A stretch of DNA of 64,000 nucleotides from Terebella lapidaria (lineage: Eukaryota > Annelida > Polychaeta > Terebellida > Terebellidae), in the NCBI GenBank assembly GCA_949152475.1, contig OX424567.1:26995402-27059401 (forward strand). The letters run 5' to 3'. A program made the translations under genes and the position numbers. Every line of letters starts with the position of its first letter. Position 1 is the stretch's first letter. The notes beneath the pieces were generated by a model. The model made no database searches. It was given only the letters and a program-made list of their open reading frames with translations, and was not told where the DNA came from. Shown one piece after another: positions 36,992-48,907 of the stretch.

Positions 36992-37547
36992 CCAATGCGG
37001 GCTGCTATTAAACACTACATCTAAGCTGATTCAACTTTGGTTCCGATGGGCAACATTTTCCTTATCGATCTTCAACGAACTTGATTTCAGTTTTTCTGCA
37101 CTCGACTTGTCATGAGCAAGTTGACGTCAATCCGGATGACCCTGGTGCGTTTTGGGAGTTTGTAGATGGCGTTGTCAACTGATTCCTGGGTGGTGGGGTA
37201 GACAGAGATATACACGATAGTCATCTGCATACAAAACACTGGGCCCAACACAGACACTCGAGTATCTACCAATGCGGGCTGCTATTAAACACTACATCTA
37301 AGCTGATTCAACTTTGGTTCCGATGGGCAACATTTTCCTTATCGATCTTCAACGAACTTGATTTCAGTTTTTCTGCACTCGACTTGTCATGAGCAAGTTG
37401 ACGTCAATCCGGATGACCCTGGTGCGTTTTGGGAGTTTGTAGATGGCGTTGTCAACTGATTCCTGGGTGGTGGGGTAGACAGAGATATACACGATAGTCA
37501 TCTGCATACAAAACACTGGGCCCAACACAGACACTCGAGTATCTACC
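36992..37547. repeat. 277-bp tandem duplication (two nearly identical copies)
   Basis: 36,992-37,268 and 37,269-37,547 are almost identical. Both contain CCAATGCGGGCTGCTATTAA at the start and CACTCGAGTATCTACC at the end. Each copy has an open minus-strand frame of about 60 codons (for example YPTTQESVDNAIYKLPKRTR). This could be a relic of an unknown coding sequence; I do not recognise it. Confidence 0.9.
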
Positions 37548-37599
37548 CAGTCCATATCAGTGGAAGGTGATCTCATACCATTATCTTGAAACACTGGAT

Positions 37600-38290
37600 C
37601 GCATCAGTCAAATACGACTGAACCATTTCAGTAGGACACTATGGATTGATGGGGCAGTGAATCCCGAGCAGAAGTAGACCTAGATCATGATCAATACTCT
37701 AAATATCGGCACTCGAGTCACAGTCAACATTGTTATGTTATGAACGCCGTGACAACAAACCCCATGCAATATATATGACATGCAGGCCTACATAAACATA
37801 AGTACCCAGTCACAAGTGTCCCAGGCTGGTGATGTTGGAATATTACTGCTCAAGACAAAGAAATAGACGGTGGGAATACAAAGTGTCTGCAAGAGTTGCA
37901 GTATATCTACCAAATATGTTCGTATCATGCGTTTTATTTCATAATTTCGATCACTCAGTTAATAATCTGAAGAGAAGTATTTGCCGATAAGCTAAAGAAC
38001 CTTTTTTCTGCTTGGATCATGATATGCTTTCACCATTGTTTCCATGCATTTTTTTCGGAGATTACTCATTTGGCATTAACCGAAATGCCTGTTTGTGTAC
38101 AAGGTCACAAAAACTAGCGAATTAAGTATTTGAACTCGCTAGGTACCCTAATTATGCGGGTAATTTGTGACACATTATCTATGGATATGCTGGATTCCAT
38201 AGTCATCAGGTCGACCTGGGAATGTTATTGGGTCAATGTACGACATTCGCTTGTTTCCATGATCAACCTCTGACATACGGAGGACAATTA
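37600..38290. other. spacer without recognised gene
   Basis: AT-rich spacer, no gene, repeat or RNA structure supported. Confidence 0.5.
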
Positions 38291-38293
38291 CCT

Positions 38294-39246
38294 ATGGGGT
38301 ACGATGGCGGCCATTTTAGGATTTCGTGTTTTTGCCCATGGAAATTAGGCGAAAAAAACGATTCGAAAAGTCAAGAGTACGAAGTATGGTGTACGACGCC
38401 GGCCATTTTTGGATCTCGTGTTTTCGCCTTAAAACGTAGGGCGAGAACGCGAAAACACGAAGCGAAAACGTGAAAGTACGAAGCGAAAAAACGAAACTAC
38501 GAAGCGAAAACCCGAAAGCACGAAGCGAAAACTCGAAACTCAATCTCGTCTTTTCGCTTCGTGTTTTCGTCTTTTCGCTTCGTGATTCCATGTTTTCGCT
38601 TTGTGAGGGGTGTTTTCGGGTTTTCGTTTCGTGTTTTCGGGTTTTCGCTTCGTAGTTTCGTCTTATCGCTTCGTACTTTCGTGTTCTCGCCCTACTTTTT
38701 GAGGCGAAAACACGAGATCCAAAAATGGCCGCCGTCGTACACCATAACGAAGGGATAACTCGAAAGCACGAAACGAAAAGCCAAGGCCTGAAAAAGGGCG
38801 AAGGCGAAATCCCGAAAACACGAAGCGAAAAGACAAAAACACAAAGCGAAATTACATTTCGAGATTTCGCTTCGTGTTTTCGATATTTCGCTTCATCAGT
38901 TTGATTGTTAAGTTTATGAATGATACTATAGTTTAATCGATAGTTGAATGAGTATCATTTATAAACTTAACAATCAAACTAAAGTAAGAGCGCGCACTTC
39001 TCACCTTCTGAAGATCTGTTTTAGATCTATAGTGTGAATCTGCGCATGCGCACATATTACCCGATGCTTACTATCGAAAGAACGAAAATACGAAGCGAAA
39101 TGACGAGAACACGAAGCGACGAGGCGAAATAACGAAGCGAAATAACGGAATGTAATTTCGACTTTTCGCTTCATGATTTCGTGTTCCCGCTTTATTTTTC
39201 AAGGGCGAGAACACGAACTCTAAATATGGCCGCCATCGTACACCAT
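38294..39246. mobile_element. foldback element built of ACGAAGCGAAA-type repeats
   Basis: Outer inverted ends: left ATGGGGTACGATGGCGGCCA-TTTTAGG and right TATGGCCGCCATCGTACACC. The interior consists of many short ACGAAGCGAAA(A/T) units in one orientation followed by their complement (TTTCGCTTCGT). A separate 30-base-arm hairpin lies at 38,898-38,980 (AGTTTGATTGTTAAGTTTAT and complement). No coding capacity. Confidence 0.75.
38385..38746. mobile_element. inner foldback element nested in the larger one
   Basis: TIRs of about 45 bp, TATGGTGTACGACGCCGGCC and the inverted GGCCGCCGTCGTACACCATA, are closely related to the outer element's ends. ACGAAG flanks both sides (38,379-38,384; 38,747-38,752) as a possible target duplication. 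The host element itself is rich in ACGAAG, so this could be chance. Confidence 0.65.
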
Positions 39247-40592
39247 GATTAACAGTGCGCTGTGCAACTACGAAAGGGCCACATTCAAGACATTAAATAA
39301 TGCTAACATCACTGTCGTTACCCCGATTACCGTATGATTACCGTAACGAGCGTTTGTATTCCTCCATCTTGCGAATGTGAGGCACCGTAAAAATGTGATC
39401 TTGTCCTTGGCCTCTGACCTCAGCAAATTGGCAAAATGCCAAAAACTATCGAGGCGAATCCATCTCTATTTCATCTGACATCGGACTCGGATATTGGATA
39501 ACGGACTACTGCAGAAATACTTTTTTTTATTTGATATTGGTTCTAATTAGTACAGACAGTAGCACTCGATGTGTATGCACGGTAGCTCGGCCCATGCCTT
39601 GATCTTCTATGCGATGATATATACATGCGTTTGCAAGGCCTTTGATATTACAGAAAAAGAGCAATAATTTGAAAATATTCTGAATAGCAGTTACCTCTAC
39701 ACAACATATTTTCTCGTATTGAACAGGTTCGTCAATCGTCCATCTACATTCATGAACAAAATATACCAAAAATTACGAAAGGTTCAATTTTTAAAATGTA
39801 TCTTATAGTATCGCTTTTTTCAAAATGATGGTCGTTTTCTCAAAATCGATGTATTGATCTCCTCAGAATCTTTGTGACAAGTATAAGTTCCGTTGCTCTC
39901 GATTCTCGCCCGAAATCAAAATATTCTTTGTGCCATTGAAATAAGGCCTCGGAAAATTGCATTCACTTTTTCCGTAATGGGAGCTGTATTGAGTTAACAG
40001 CTAGAATATGATAGCTAAGCTAAATATGGGCAAATTCTAATGATAATAGGAAATACGGTGATTTCATTGGTGACCTTGACTTCGAACTTCGATGAACATA
40101 AAAGATCAAACGGGCATTTTGTAGGGAAAACACCCCCACCCCCGCCCCCCTCTTCAAAACAGGAATATATGACGATATCAGATCATAGATTTCAAAACTT
40201 GACACATTGAATGACATCAAAACGTCAATACTGCATGTTTAGTGGGAAAAAAATACAATTTTGTAGCCTAACACGGTATATTCTCCGGTGATAAGGTTTT
40301 GTCCTTGGCCCAGTGTACTTTCATACATCATACATCATCATGCCAATTATAACAAATCGCCAGGATGACTGATCGACCTATCCGTGTGTGACACTGGGTA
40401 GAGAATACGCACAGCCGCAAGTTCTCTATCGCAATTATTGTCTTGTCCACGTAATTACAGTAATTAGTTCGCCTCACTTCGGCTGGTGAATATTTCCATC
40501 AATTATGTCTGCTGTATTTATGTGACACGGTGTACGATCCTTATTCATTGTCTGTATGTTTTTCGTTTGTCCGTGATATACTGAAAACAAAT
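39247..40592. other. spacer upstream of the receptor-like gene
   Basis: AT-rich with short A/T runs and a CCCCCACCCCCGCCCCCC tract near 40,131-40,150. No exon supported. The last few hundred bases probably hold the promoter and 5' UTR of the acetylcholine-binding-protein-like gene. Confidence 0.45.
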
Positions 40593-41918
40593 ATGCGATA
40601 TTTACTCTTGTTGGGTTGCACGTGCTGCGTGTTTTCAATCGCACAATCCCAGGTAAGTCGTGTAGAAAGAAACATCCAGTGAAACCTGCGTGTTGTTTGC
40701 CTAGAATGATACGTTCATTTTTGAAGTGTTATCAATGAAAAAAAACGAAAAGTCATTCTTGTGACGTTTGATTCCAAACGACACTGGTCATACATCCACG
40801 CTCGGAATATAATTTCAGCGAGCGGCGAGCAGTCCTAGAACTGAAGACCAACTCATTAAGGACTTGATGTCCGACTACCTGAAGCTGGCGCGTCCTGGAG
40901 GAGACACCGAGGCCACTAATGTCGTGTTAGGATTTTCCCTACAGGACATTGTCGAGGTGGAGCGCTCGGATCAGGAGGTCACAGTCACACTCCTGGCTTG
41001 GATCAACATGGTAAATCGTGATCTCAAAGTAAACCCGTGTAATTCATGTGCTGCATGTTATGCACCGATAAATAAGTCGTCAAACTTAGGTCGATCCATC
41101 AATATATTATCAGTCCCCAAGTCCACAAAATTACCATTCGCTCCCGGCGTTTCCATGCACGATATATTGAGTCTGGAGCTTGCGAGCTGCGTTCACTAGG
41201 CTTACTCCGCGCCATGTGGTGCACAAGTTTTGTATCGGTGACAGTAGCCCATCCAGCAAAATATCAGTGGCAACAACAGAAGTAGTCTACGATACTCATG
41301 TACGTTTTTCTTCTTCCTGTTCCATTATCCCCTGTCTCACAAAGGGATGGACGGACCCCGCCTTGACTTGGGACGCCTCTGTTTATGGAGTGGATTCTAT
41401 CCGATTGCCAGCCGACCTCATGTGGATACCGGACATCACTCTATACAACAGGTAAGCATAGCAACGGGACTCCGGGTGTCATGAACCTCTGGAATGTCGG
41501 TATTCTGAATGATTTGTTTTTCTCCTGCAGAATTGACAAGGACTTTGCCTTTGACATTGACGTGAAGTCCGTCGTTACAAGTCGCGGTTCCGTTACACAG
41601 GTGTTCCCCCAGCAGCTGACCGTTCATTGTGGCGTCGATTCTGACAACAATCCCCTTTGTAAGCTCAAGTTTGGCAGCTGGACGTATGACGGACTGAGAC
41701 TGAACCTGACATACAAGGGCGATGTGGATCTGTCCACGTACAACTCACGGACTTGGCAGGTCACCAACACTAGTGCCTATAGGAGTGTCGTGCAGTACGA
41801 ATGTTGTATCGAGCCATACATCGATATAACTTACACCATCGGACTGAGTGCAGCGTCTCCCCTCGAGCCACGAAACTTATGTCTGCTGGTCATCCTGGCA
41901 TTCTCTGTGTTGTATTAA
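40593..41918 (+). CDS. acetylcholine-binding-protein-like Cys-loop ligand-binding domain, no channel, possible GPI tail
   Basis: Exons 40,593-40,652, 40,819-41,010, 41,345-41,451 and 41,531-41,918 (TAA): 747 nt, 248 residues, phases 0, 0, 2. MRYLLLLGCTCCVFSIAQSQ is a signal peptide. The domain has LLAWINMGWTD (loop D Trp), WIPDITLYN (loop A Tyr), KFGSWTYDG (loop B Trp) and QYECCIEPYIDIT (loop C vicinal Cys and Tyr), so the full cationic-ligand aromatic box is present. The Cys-loop C-GVDSDNNPL-C has nine residues between cysteines instead of 12-13. No transmembrane helices M1-M4 follow. The protein ends SAASPLEPRN then LCLLVILAFSVLY, a small-residue/spacer/hydrophobic tail like a GPI-attachment signal. 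Known relatives are soluble molluscan and annelid AChBPs. Likely role: extracellular, perhaps membrane-tethered, binding of acetylcholine or a related ligand (inference). It could instead be a truncated nicotinic subunit. Confidence 0.9.
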
Positions 41919-42372
41919 TATCAAATTTTCAACCCTATCCATGTAAAGTAGTTCAAACGAGAACATACTTCTGAACTGGCATTCTAATCTGATGTGATGT
42001 ACTCCTCAAACACAACATCTCTTGAGTCTGGACGCAATTCAGCTATTTAATTACATGTACACATTTGGATAGAGTGAAGGTGTTTCCTTGCATTACGCTT
42101 GTATCATTGTATGTGTCTTTTGGAAATATATGGTCTGCAAGCTACCTTGAACTTTTGATAGTTGGTTGAGTTTGTCAGTCCCAGATGGACTGCAGTAAGT
42201 TTCATAGATTGGTACCTTCATAGACATGTGTACTTGTGTCCACTATTGTACTTGGTGCATGCAAACAAATTTTGACTGGACGATCTAGTGTTATGACAAA
42301 GGAACTTTAGTAACTGGATTGAATACATCTGTGAGGTATTCCGGTACTTCATTATACATATATTTCGCTACC

Positions 42373-42378
42373 ATTAAA
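42373..42378 (+). promoter_or_regulatory. possible poly(A) signal ATTAAA of the receptor-like gene
   Basis: The common variant signal lies about 455 bases after the stop codon, in AT-rich sequence resembling a 3' UTR. Confidence 0.35.
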
Positions 42379-42469
42379 CACTTCTTCATAATACACATAC
42401 TCAGGAGAGAATGTTAACAACTGTAACTTTATATACATGTCCGTGATACTTACATTTTAGTGTCTCCCG

Positions 42470-43390
42470 ACCGGCTCTAATTTTTATTTATATGTAAGGT
42501 TTTATTGCCCTTGTACCAGTTAATATCACCATAATGTATAATTGGTAGAGTTATTGCTTTGTACCGTTTGTCTTTACCATCTGGTGTGATATATTTACGA
42601 ACTCTAGTCATCATGCCTATTCTCTGAGACACTTTTGAATTTATTATATCAACATGATTGGGAGATGTGTCAAAATGCAGGCCAAGATACTTGAAACAAT
42701 GTTACTCGTTCCAGTAGAGTATGTCCAATTGTAACGCTTATAGATCTATATGGTTTGTATTTGTTTTGTGTACCTTGTGTACCAAAACCATACATTTGGT
42801 TTTGTTACCATTCAAGGCGAGTTTGTTCTCAGTCAACAACTTGTTGACTTCTTGCTAATCTAAACGCAGTTGGTTTACTTCCTTTAGCTTATCCAATAGT
42901 ATTAAATTTATGTTCGACAAAATCAAATACATTTTTGAGATCTAGGAACAGAGTGCATATTTTCCCATTTTCCCTTTGTTTATGCAAATAATCGGTCACA
43001 TGCCTTTCAAGATAATAGTTTTCTGATACAAAATTGACACTTGTTTATGCACAGATCGCTCAAACACTTTCATGACAATAGAAATAACTGATTTGGGTCT
43101 TTTGTTTGTGGGACCTGAATCGGACCGGACCTCAACACCATATTTTTTTTTCATACCATGCAGACACTTTTGCATTTCATTCAGTTCATGAACGCTCTGT
43201 GACAGTCCAAAAATATTTCCATACCCTGCTAGGTCTCCAGATCTAACAATACGGGACGGCATCTCTGGGGTATTGTCATGAGCAAGTGTTTTGGTGATCC
43301 TAAACCAATTGAACAGTTTTATAACTGACCACAATGTCTGTGCAATGATTGACAATTATATCCTGTCATCGGCTGGAACTATGGCTTTCT
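42470..43390 (-). mobile_element. non-LTR retrotransposon (LINE) reverse-transcriptase relic
   Basis: On the minus strand, going 5' to 3', the frame around 43,080-43,140 gives KSVISIVMKVFERSVHKQV, matching the fingers motif RPISVLP..SKVFE. Further on, around 42,650-42,850, come NKLALNGNKTKCMVLV and FKYLGLHFD, then LPIIHYGDINW near 42,550. These are typical of the palm-to-thumb region of CR1/jockey/I-type LINE ORF2. The catalytic palm region between them is eroded. Several stops and frameshifts interrupt the frames, and both ends are lost, so it is an old 5'- and 3'-truncated copy lying just downstream of the receptor-like gene in opposite orientation. Confidence 0.8.
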
Positions 43391-46300
43391 CGGAGTTTCA
43401 AAAAGAACGTCATGCATTAAACTGAACTTGGATTGTTCATTGTGTTGAATTGTTTTAATAGTTCGTACCGATTATTGTTTATTACTTCCCATCAATACAC
43501 CCCAATTAGGATTTTTTTTCCGATATAGCTTTTGTTGTCTCACTTCGTAGTGAGCACGGTCAGTTTTCTCTCAAAAGGCCTTGGTTCTCAGGCCCATTTA
43601 AAGCTATAATCACTTTTAGACTTGACAAAATTTATTCATTCTGCGATTGCTTTATTTTGTCTATAGAATGAGAAATCGTACAAATTTGGGTCTGAAAATG
43701 TGCATTACGTGCCTAAATTGAGTTTCCAAATCAAGATTCAAATTCGGGCCAGTCAATCTCGCTTCATTTTTTTCCTCAAAGCGGCCCGCCTTCTGGGCGA
43801 GTTATATACACAGTCTGATGACGTCATTGGTATTTGTTTAGATACTGTGGCAACCGGCAATGTAGGTAGGCCGATCATTCTCTATCCACTGTTTTTATGC
43901 ACGATTAGCAGCAATTTTCTGAGTATCTGTTGTCGAACTGTGCATATTTCTTATATATTCCCGACTATCTCGAGATGTACTTTCAAGTTTGCGTGAGATT
44001 GCTTAATTGGAATTAAAGATTCCAACTTTAAGGGCATTCGAGCGATTCAAGCCAAATCATCCCAAATATTATCCAATTTTTGGAATCACGTCTCAAGGTT
44101 TGAATTGAATGATTGATTGAAAATAAACCTTGCGAAAACTTCACATTCCCTCGCGATAATGTCGTGATCCCTTGTGATTTTTCGCGGTACCTCATGATTA
44201 CTTCGCATTCCCTCGCGATATTTTTGTATTCCGTGATGAAAACTTTTGTATGAGACTCTCAACATGTTATAAAGTTTTAACCAATTTAAAAATCAGCCAA
44301 TTTTGGCATTCTTGTCTGTCATGAATACTTAAAACAAGAAAATACAGCTAACTGTGAGAGTCGACATTAGAGCTCGAGCACACCATCAGCACCCCTCCAA
44401 ATAAAAATGCTACCATCATGATATCCTCCCTTAAATTATTCCAATTCATTCCCGTATACATGGTATATTATGATGAAAGCAAAGGCCTACTTCATTCATA
44501 TTTTTCTAATAAGTAAACATTCATTTTGAACTCAATGAAACAGATACTCCTGCTAAAATGGTATTAAACCTTAATGAAATATCCTTAAAAATATTTTAAA
44601 CTATGAGGAATATCTGCATCTGATATCATGATAATTAACATATATGCCCACTGCGCTACTGAAAAGACCAGTTTAAAATATAAAGGATTTTCTGAAGGCT
44701 TCGCAAACCCAACACCTTGACATATAAAATACGTCAAATTATGGTGAATGTAGCCGTAGCATCGCAGACGAATCGTTGTGTTCGCTTCATAAGACCGAGG
44801 AATGCCATACGGCACACGCAAGCTTACATGGATGCTGCACAGGAGATTGTGTGCTACAAAATAGGCGTCATTGCGGTAAAATTTTCTTTGCATTCTGGGA
44901 ACGTCAATTTCCATCGGCTCCACCATTTTGACGTTTTCCAAACAATCTCAGCATTTTGCGTAATTTTTTCAAACCTAACACATCGATTTATGCATTATAC
45001 ATCTGTGGAATATTCAAAATTTACCATCAATTCGAGAGATTTCATGTCAAGGACGAAGAAAATTCCCATTTGAAGTAGGTTTCTAAACGTTTACATGCCA
45101 AAACGGGCGTCGATAGGTTGGCATGAAACCTCCATGAAAAAGTCAGCACATAGACATGTAGAGGGTTGGGGGCTTCGCCCCCAACGCTCTAATGTCAAAT
45201 ACATCTGGAGAATGTCAGAAAAAAATACACCAAGGGTGCTGTAGCTTACCGGCACTCATGAGAATTGTACAGAGTATTAATTTTCCAAGTCCAAATAAAA
45301 ATTCATCAAGGCAAAAAAACTTATTTGCCAGTCGACGGATGGACGGACGTCCCAACATTATAGGTTTTAAGCTTCTCGTGTGTTAAATTGCTTATCTCCA
45401 GCAAGCACCTTATTGCAAAAATAGCCCCTGAACACACTTTTGCTCATAGAATGTGCAAACGAATGGGCGTTATGGTCAGACCCAGTGTTAAATTTCCTAT
45501 CTTAACTTTCCCTGTAAGTCATGAAAATATCCCCGTAAAACCGAACTTTCGGCTTAAACCATGGTTAGGGGGCATTTTCAGCTTTTCTCCCCCTAATGCC
45601 CGGCCAAACGGACGACGGACGAAAAACCACGACAATAGCTTATCGGCCCATATGGGCCGGTAAGATAAAAAAATACACCAAACAAAGAAATTTGTTATGC
45701 GAAAATTACAATTACATGAACGTGCATGAAACGTGCAACGTGCATGAAAGCGGGTCGTGCATGAACGTGCAAAGTGCATGGAAGCGGGTCGTTTGGAGGG
45801 GGGGGGGGGGGGAGCAAAATAGATAGCTATAGATGAGAACCGGGTTTGAATCTCGGCTTTGGCAACTCATTTCAAGCATGTATATAACCAATATCTGCGC
45901 GAAGTGTCATTCCATAGTCAAAATAAAGCTACTACAGAATGAATAAATTTGGTCAGTTTTAAAAGTGGTTCTAACTCTGATCAACATTAAAAATCGGAGG
46001 GAATGATTTAATCAAGCTCTATTTTAAAATCATAGGTGATGGTCTATTCTGAATCGCAAAAAGCTCGCGAGATTATGTGAAGTTATCGCAAGGGAAAGCA
46101 ACAAGATAGTGAGGGAAAAGTTGTAATTTCGTAAAGGAACACACCAATATTGATAGGTTAAGGAAACACGAAAAAAGTGCTGTTTTTTCACCCATTGATG
46201 TCTACCCTTGAGGGGGTCCGTGCTGAGAGGTTTCAAGCTAAAAATTAGATGAAAAAAGCAACTGCCCAATATTTACACAAGCTTTATTCATTGAATTCAC

Positions 46301-47780
46301 GAGCACCAATATCAGTAATTTATTAATTTTACGAACAAGTACACATGACGTTATGTATTTCCAGTATGTGGATAGAAAAGGCATTTATGGTATTGTGTGC
46401 TTTATTCCAAACAATCCATTCAATACGTCGGATAATCTGCATAACATATGGTGAGTCAGTGTGGTGGTACATTCCTCAAATATGTCAATTGTTTACGTGC
46501 CTTTGTTTTTCCTTTGGTGTGCTGTTGTTGGCCCAGACGGCGAAATCCGCAAATTTCTGAGAATATATGAAAAAAATGTTATGTAGCCTACTATATTCGA
46601 AACAATGTGGCAGTACTAAGCATCCATATGGGTGAGTATTGTATTCGTTGTTCACAAGCGAGGTTGTTTGGTCATACGTCGATAAGGCCAAAAAAAGTAT
46701 TATGGTTTTGATTAGGCGCGTGCGTCACCTAAAATCCTATGCATCACTTGTTTTTGGCGCCCATCACTTCCTGAAAGCCGATTTTCTTTTCTTTTTTAGT
46801 AAAATGACACCCGTACACCGAGGTGAGATAATGATCGAGTCAAATGGTCCCGAGTGTCTTTGACATTGCAAAATTTAGTGTATGGCTGAAAAAAATGACA
46901 GAATTGACCGACTCGTAGACTTTCCCGCCAAAATTTCCCGAATGCTGTCATTTTCCGACCAATCACAATTGCTCACATTCGAGTTATTTAACGGTCGTAA
47001 ACAAAATCTTTGTAGCGGAAATAAAGCCGATTTTCACATGAAAATGTGCAAAATGTGAAGTATTTTCATAAGTATCAAATCACAATATCAAACTGGCCGT
47101 TTACGTATATTTTATCTGCCTGAAACGAAAAAAGAACGCGTTTCGTGAGGCGGGTTTAAACGGTCGTTTGACATGAAACTAAAACCACGTGCGGCTGGCG
47201 CGTGCAATCTTGAGAAGAAACTGGTCAACAGACTACCCTCCTTGGAACCCAAATACCATAATGCTTTCTTTGAGTTCTCATGAGCCATGGGGTTTCACGA
47301 ACGTGGTTTTAGGTTACTATGTCGCGCACTCGTGAGCGAGCAGTCTTCAGTGGCTAGTTCGAAATGACGAAAAAACCCGACGATTGTCGAATATTCATTG
47401 TCTCTGAGAGGCCCTGTGAAAAGGTCCATTCGACCGAGTTAGTCATCAGCAGGAAATTTTAGGGAATAAGAAAAGAAAAAGAAAGTTGCGTCGCCCCATC
47501 ACTTTTTCGGGAAACCATAATAAAGTCGCGTCGCCCTATCAATTTTTCGGGGAACCATAATACTTTTTTTGGCCTAAGTGTGCTCTTCAATCACCATAAA
47601 CTTTGTGAAACATGTCTGGTGCCAAACATTACCGCAATCTTTTTCTTCGCCGTAATAATTTCTGTGTAAATCTGACTGTCTGTAGGTCTTCGTGTGTCAG
47701 CTTCACAGTATGGAAAACAAGATAATAATCACATTGTCATCTATGTCAGCATTTTGAGTTGGTTGATTCAATAAATCCTC
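43391..47780. other. gene-poor AT-rich region
   Basis: No gene is supported. Contents: TCGCGATA/CCTCGCGAT motifs near 44,140-44,220; two related dispersed-repeat tails with GGACGGACG...TAGGTTTTAAGCTT (45,340-45,375) and GGACGACGGACG...ATAGCTTATCGG (45,605-45,655), ending in the palindrome GGCCCATATGGGCC (45,646-45,659); repeats of GTGCATGAAACGTGCAACGT type near 45,720-45,780; a poly-G run near 45,797-45,811; and a pair of AAAGTCGCGTCGCCC(C/T)ATCA segments at about 47,485 and 47,524. Confidence 0.5.
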
Positions 47781-47782
47781 GT

Positions 47783-47885
47783 ATTACTGGTGTATATTAC
47801 TCGTGTATATTCCTGGTGTATATTACTGGTGTGTATTACTGGCGTGTATTACTGGTGTGTATTAAAGGTGTGTAGTACTGGTACT
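47783..47885. repeat. short 15-bp tandem repeat
   Basis: About seven imperfect units of GTGTGTATTACTGGT. Confidence 0.75.
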
Positions 47886-48907
47886 GGTTACCGGTTTGTC
47901 ATTTATTGTGAATACGCGTCCTTCGCAAGTCTCCTCTAATGATCTGCGGATATATATTAATTGACATTTTAATTGCACAACATCCAAGTCTATATCCACC
48001 TTACCATGACTACTGCTTACATATAAAAATAATTAGCCAAAGGGCTGCGATAGGTTACCAGACAATTTTAGATTCAACCATTGTATGAGTTATATGTGAG
48101 TCCATTGCACCAGTCAAAGTATGAGTCCATTGCACCAGTCCACTGCACCAGTCAAGGTCATTTTGGTCAGTTCAGTGTCACCAAAGGACTCACCATTATA
48201 TGATTTTCTATATACATTATTTTTCAATTATATATGATTTGCATAATACAATACTCAAGCTCAACCATTTGTCTGTAGAGGCTAATACACAGGCGTGACC
48301 TTGCGATTTAGCCTTCAACGCCATCTGAAGGTCAAGCTCAAGTTCCCCAAATTATGTGCAAAATAAAATGTAAAGGTAACGGCGCCAGTGTAAAGTTCGG
48401 CGACCCAACGATAAATAAAAGAGGTATGTCTCATTACTGGAGTGTCACCGAATGTCTTAATAACATGCCTGCATATGTGCGCTATAACTGTGGTGTGACT
48501 ACTTGTGTAGCCACCACGTCGTCATAACGCTACATATATGCTTATAATACAAACGAACCTAAGCTTTATCGGCAAGAGTTGAATTGACCTTTGAATTGAC
48601 ATCAGAGGCCAATTTACACTCACGGTCATAATGGTTAAATTCGAATGACACTATTAAGTATGCCATATACTTCTTATCTGCTTATAATACAAACATAAGG
48701 TATATCTACAAGCATTTCGTCTGATTATGCCAACTCACGCATGTCCGGTCAGGCATGACCCTGAGATTCAACCTTCAAGTTCATATGGGGTCAAGTTCAA
48801 GGTCACCAAAAGATGCACCATAAATGACTTCCTATATCTTATAACACAAACAGAAGCTCCATATACAAGTGTTTCGGCCCCAGAAGTACAAACCAGGTGG
48901 CATTCAC

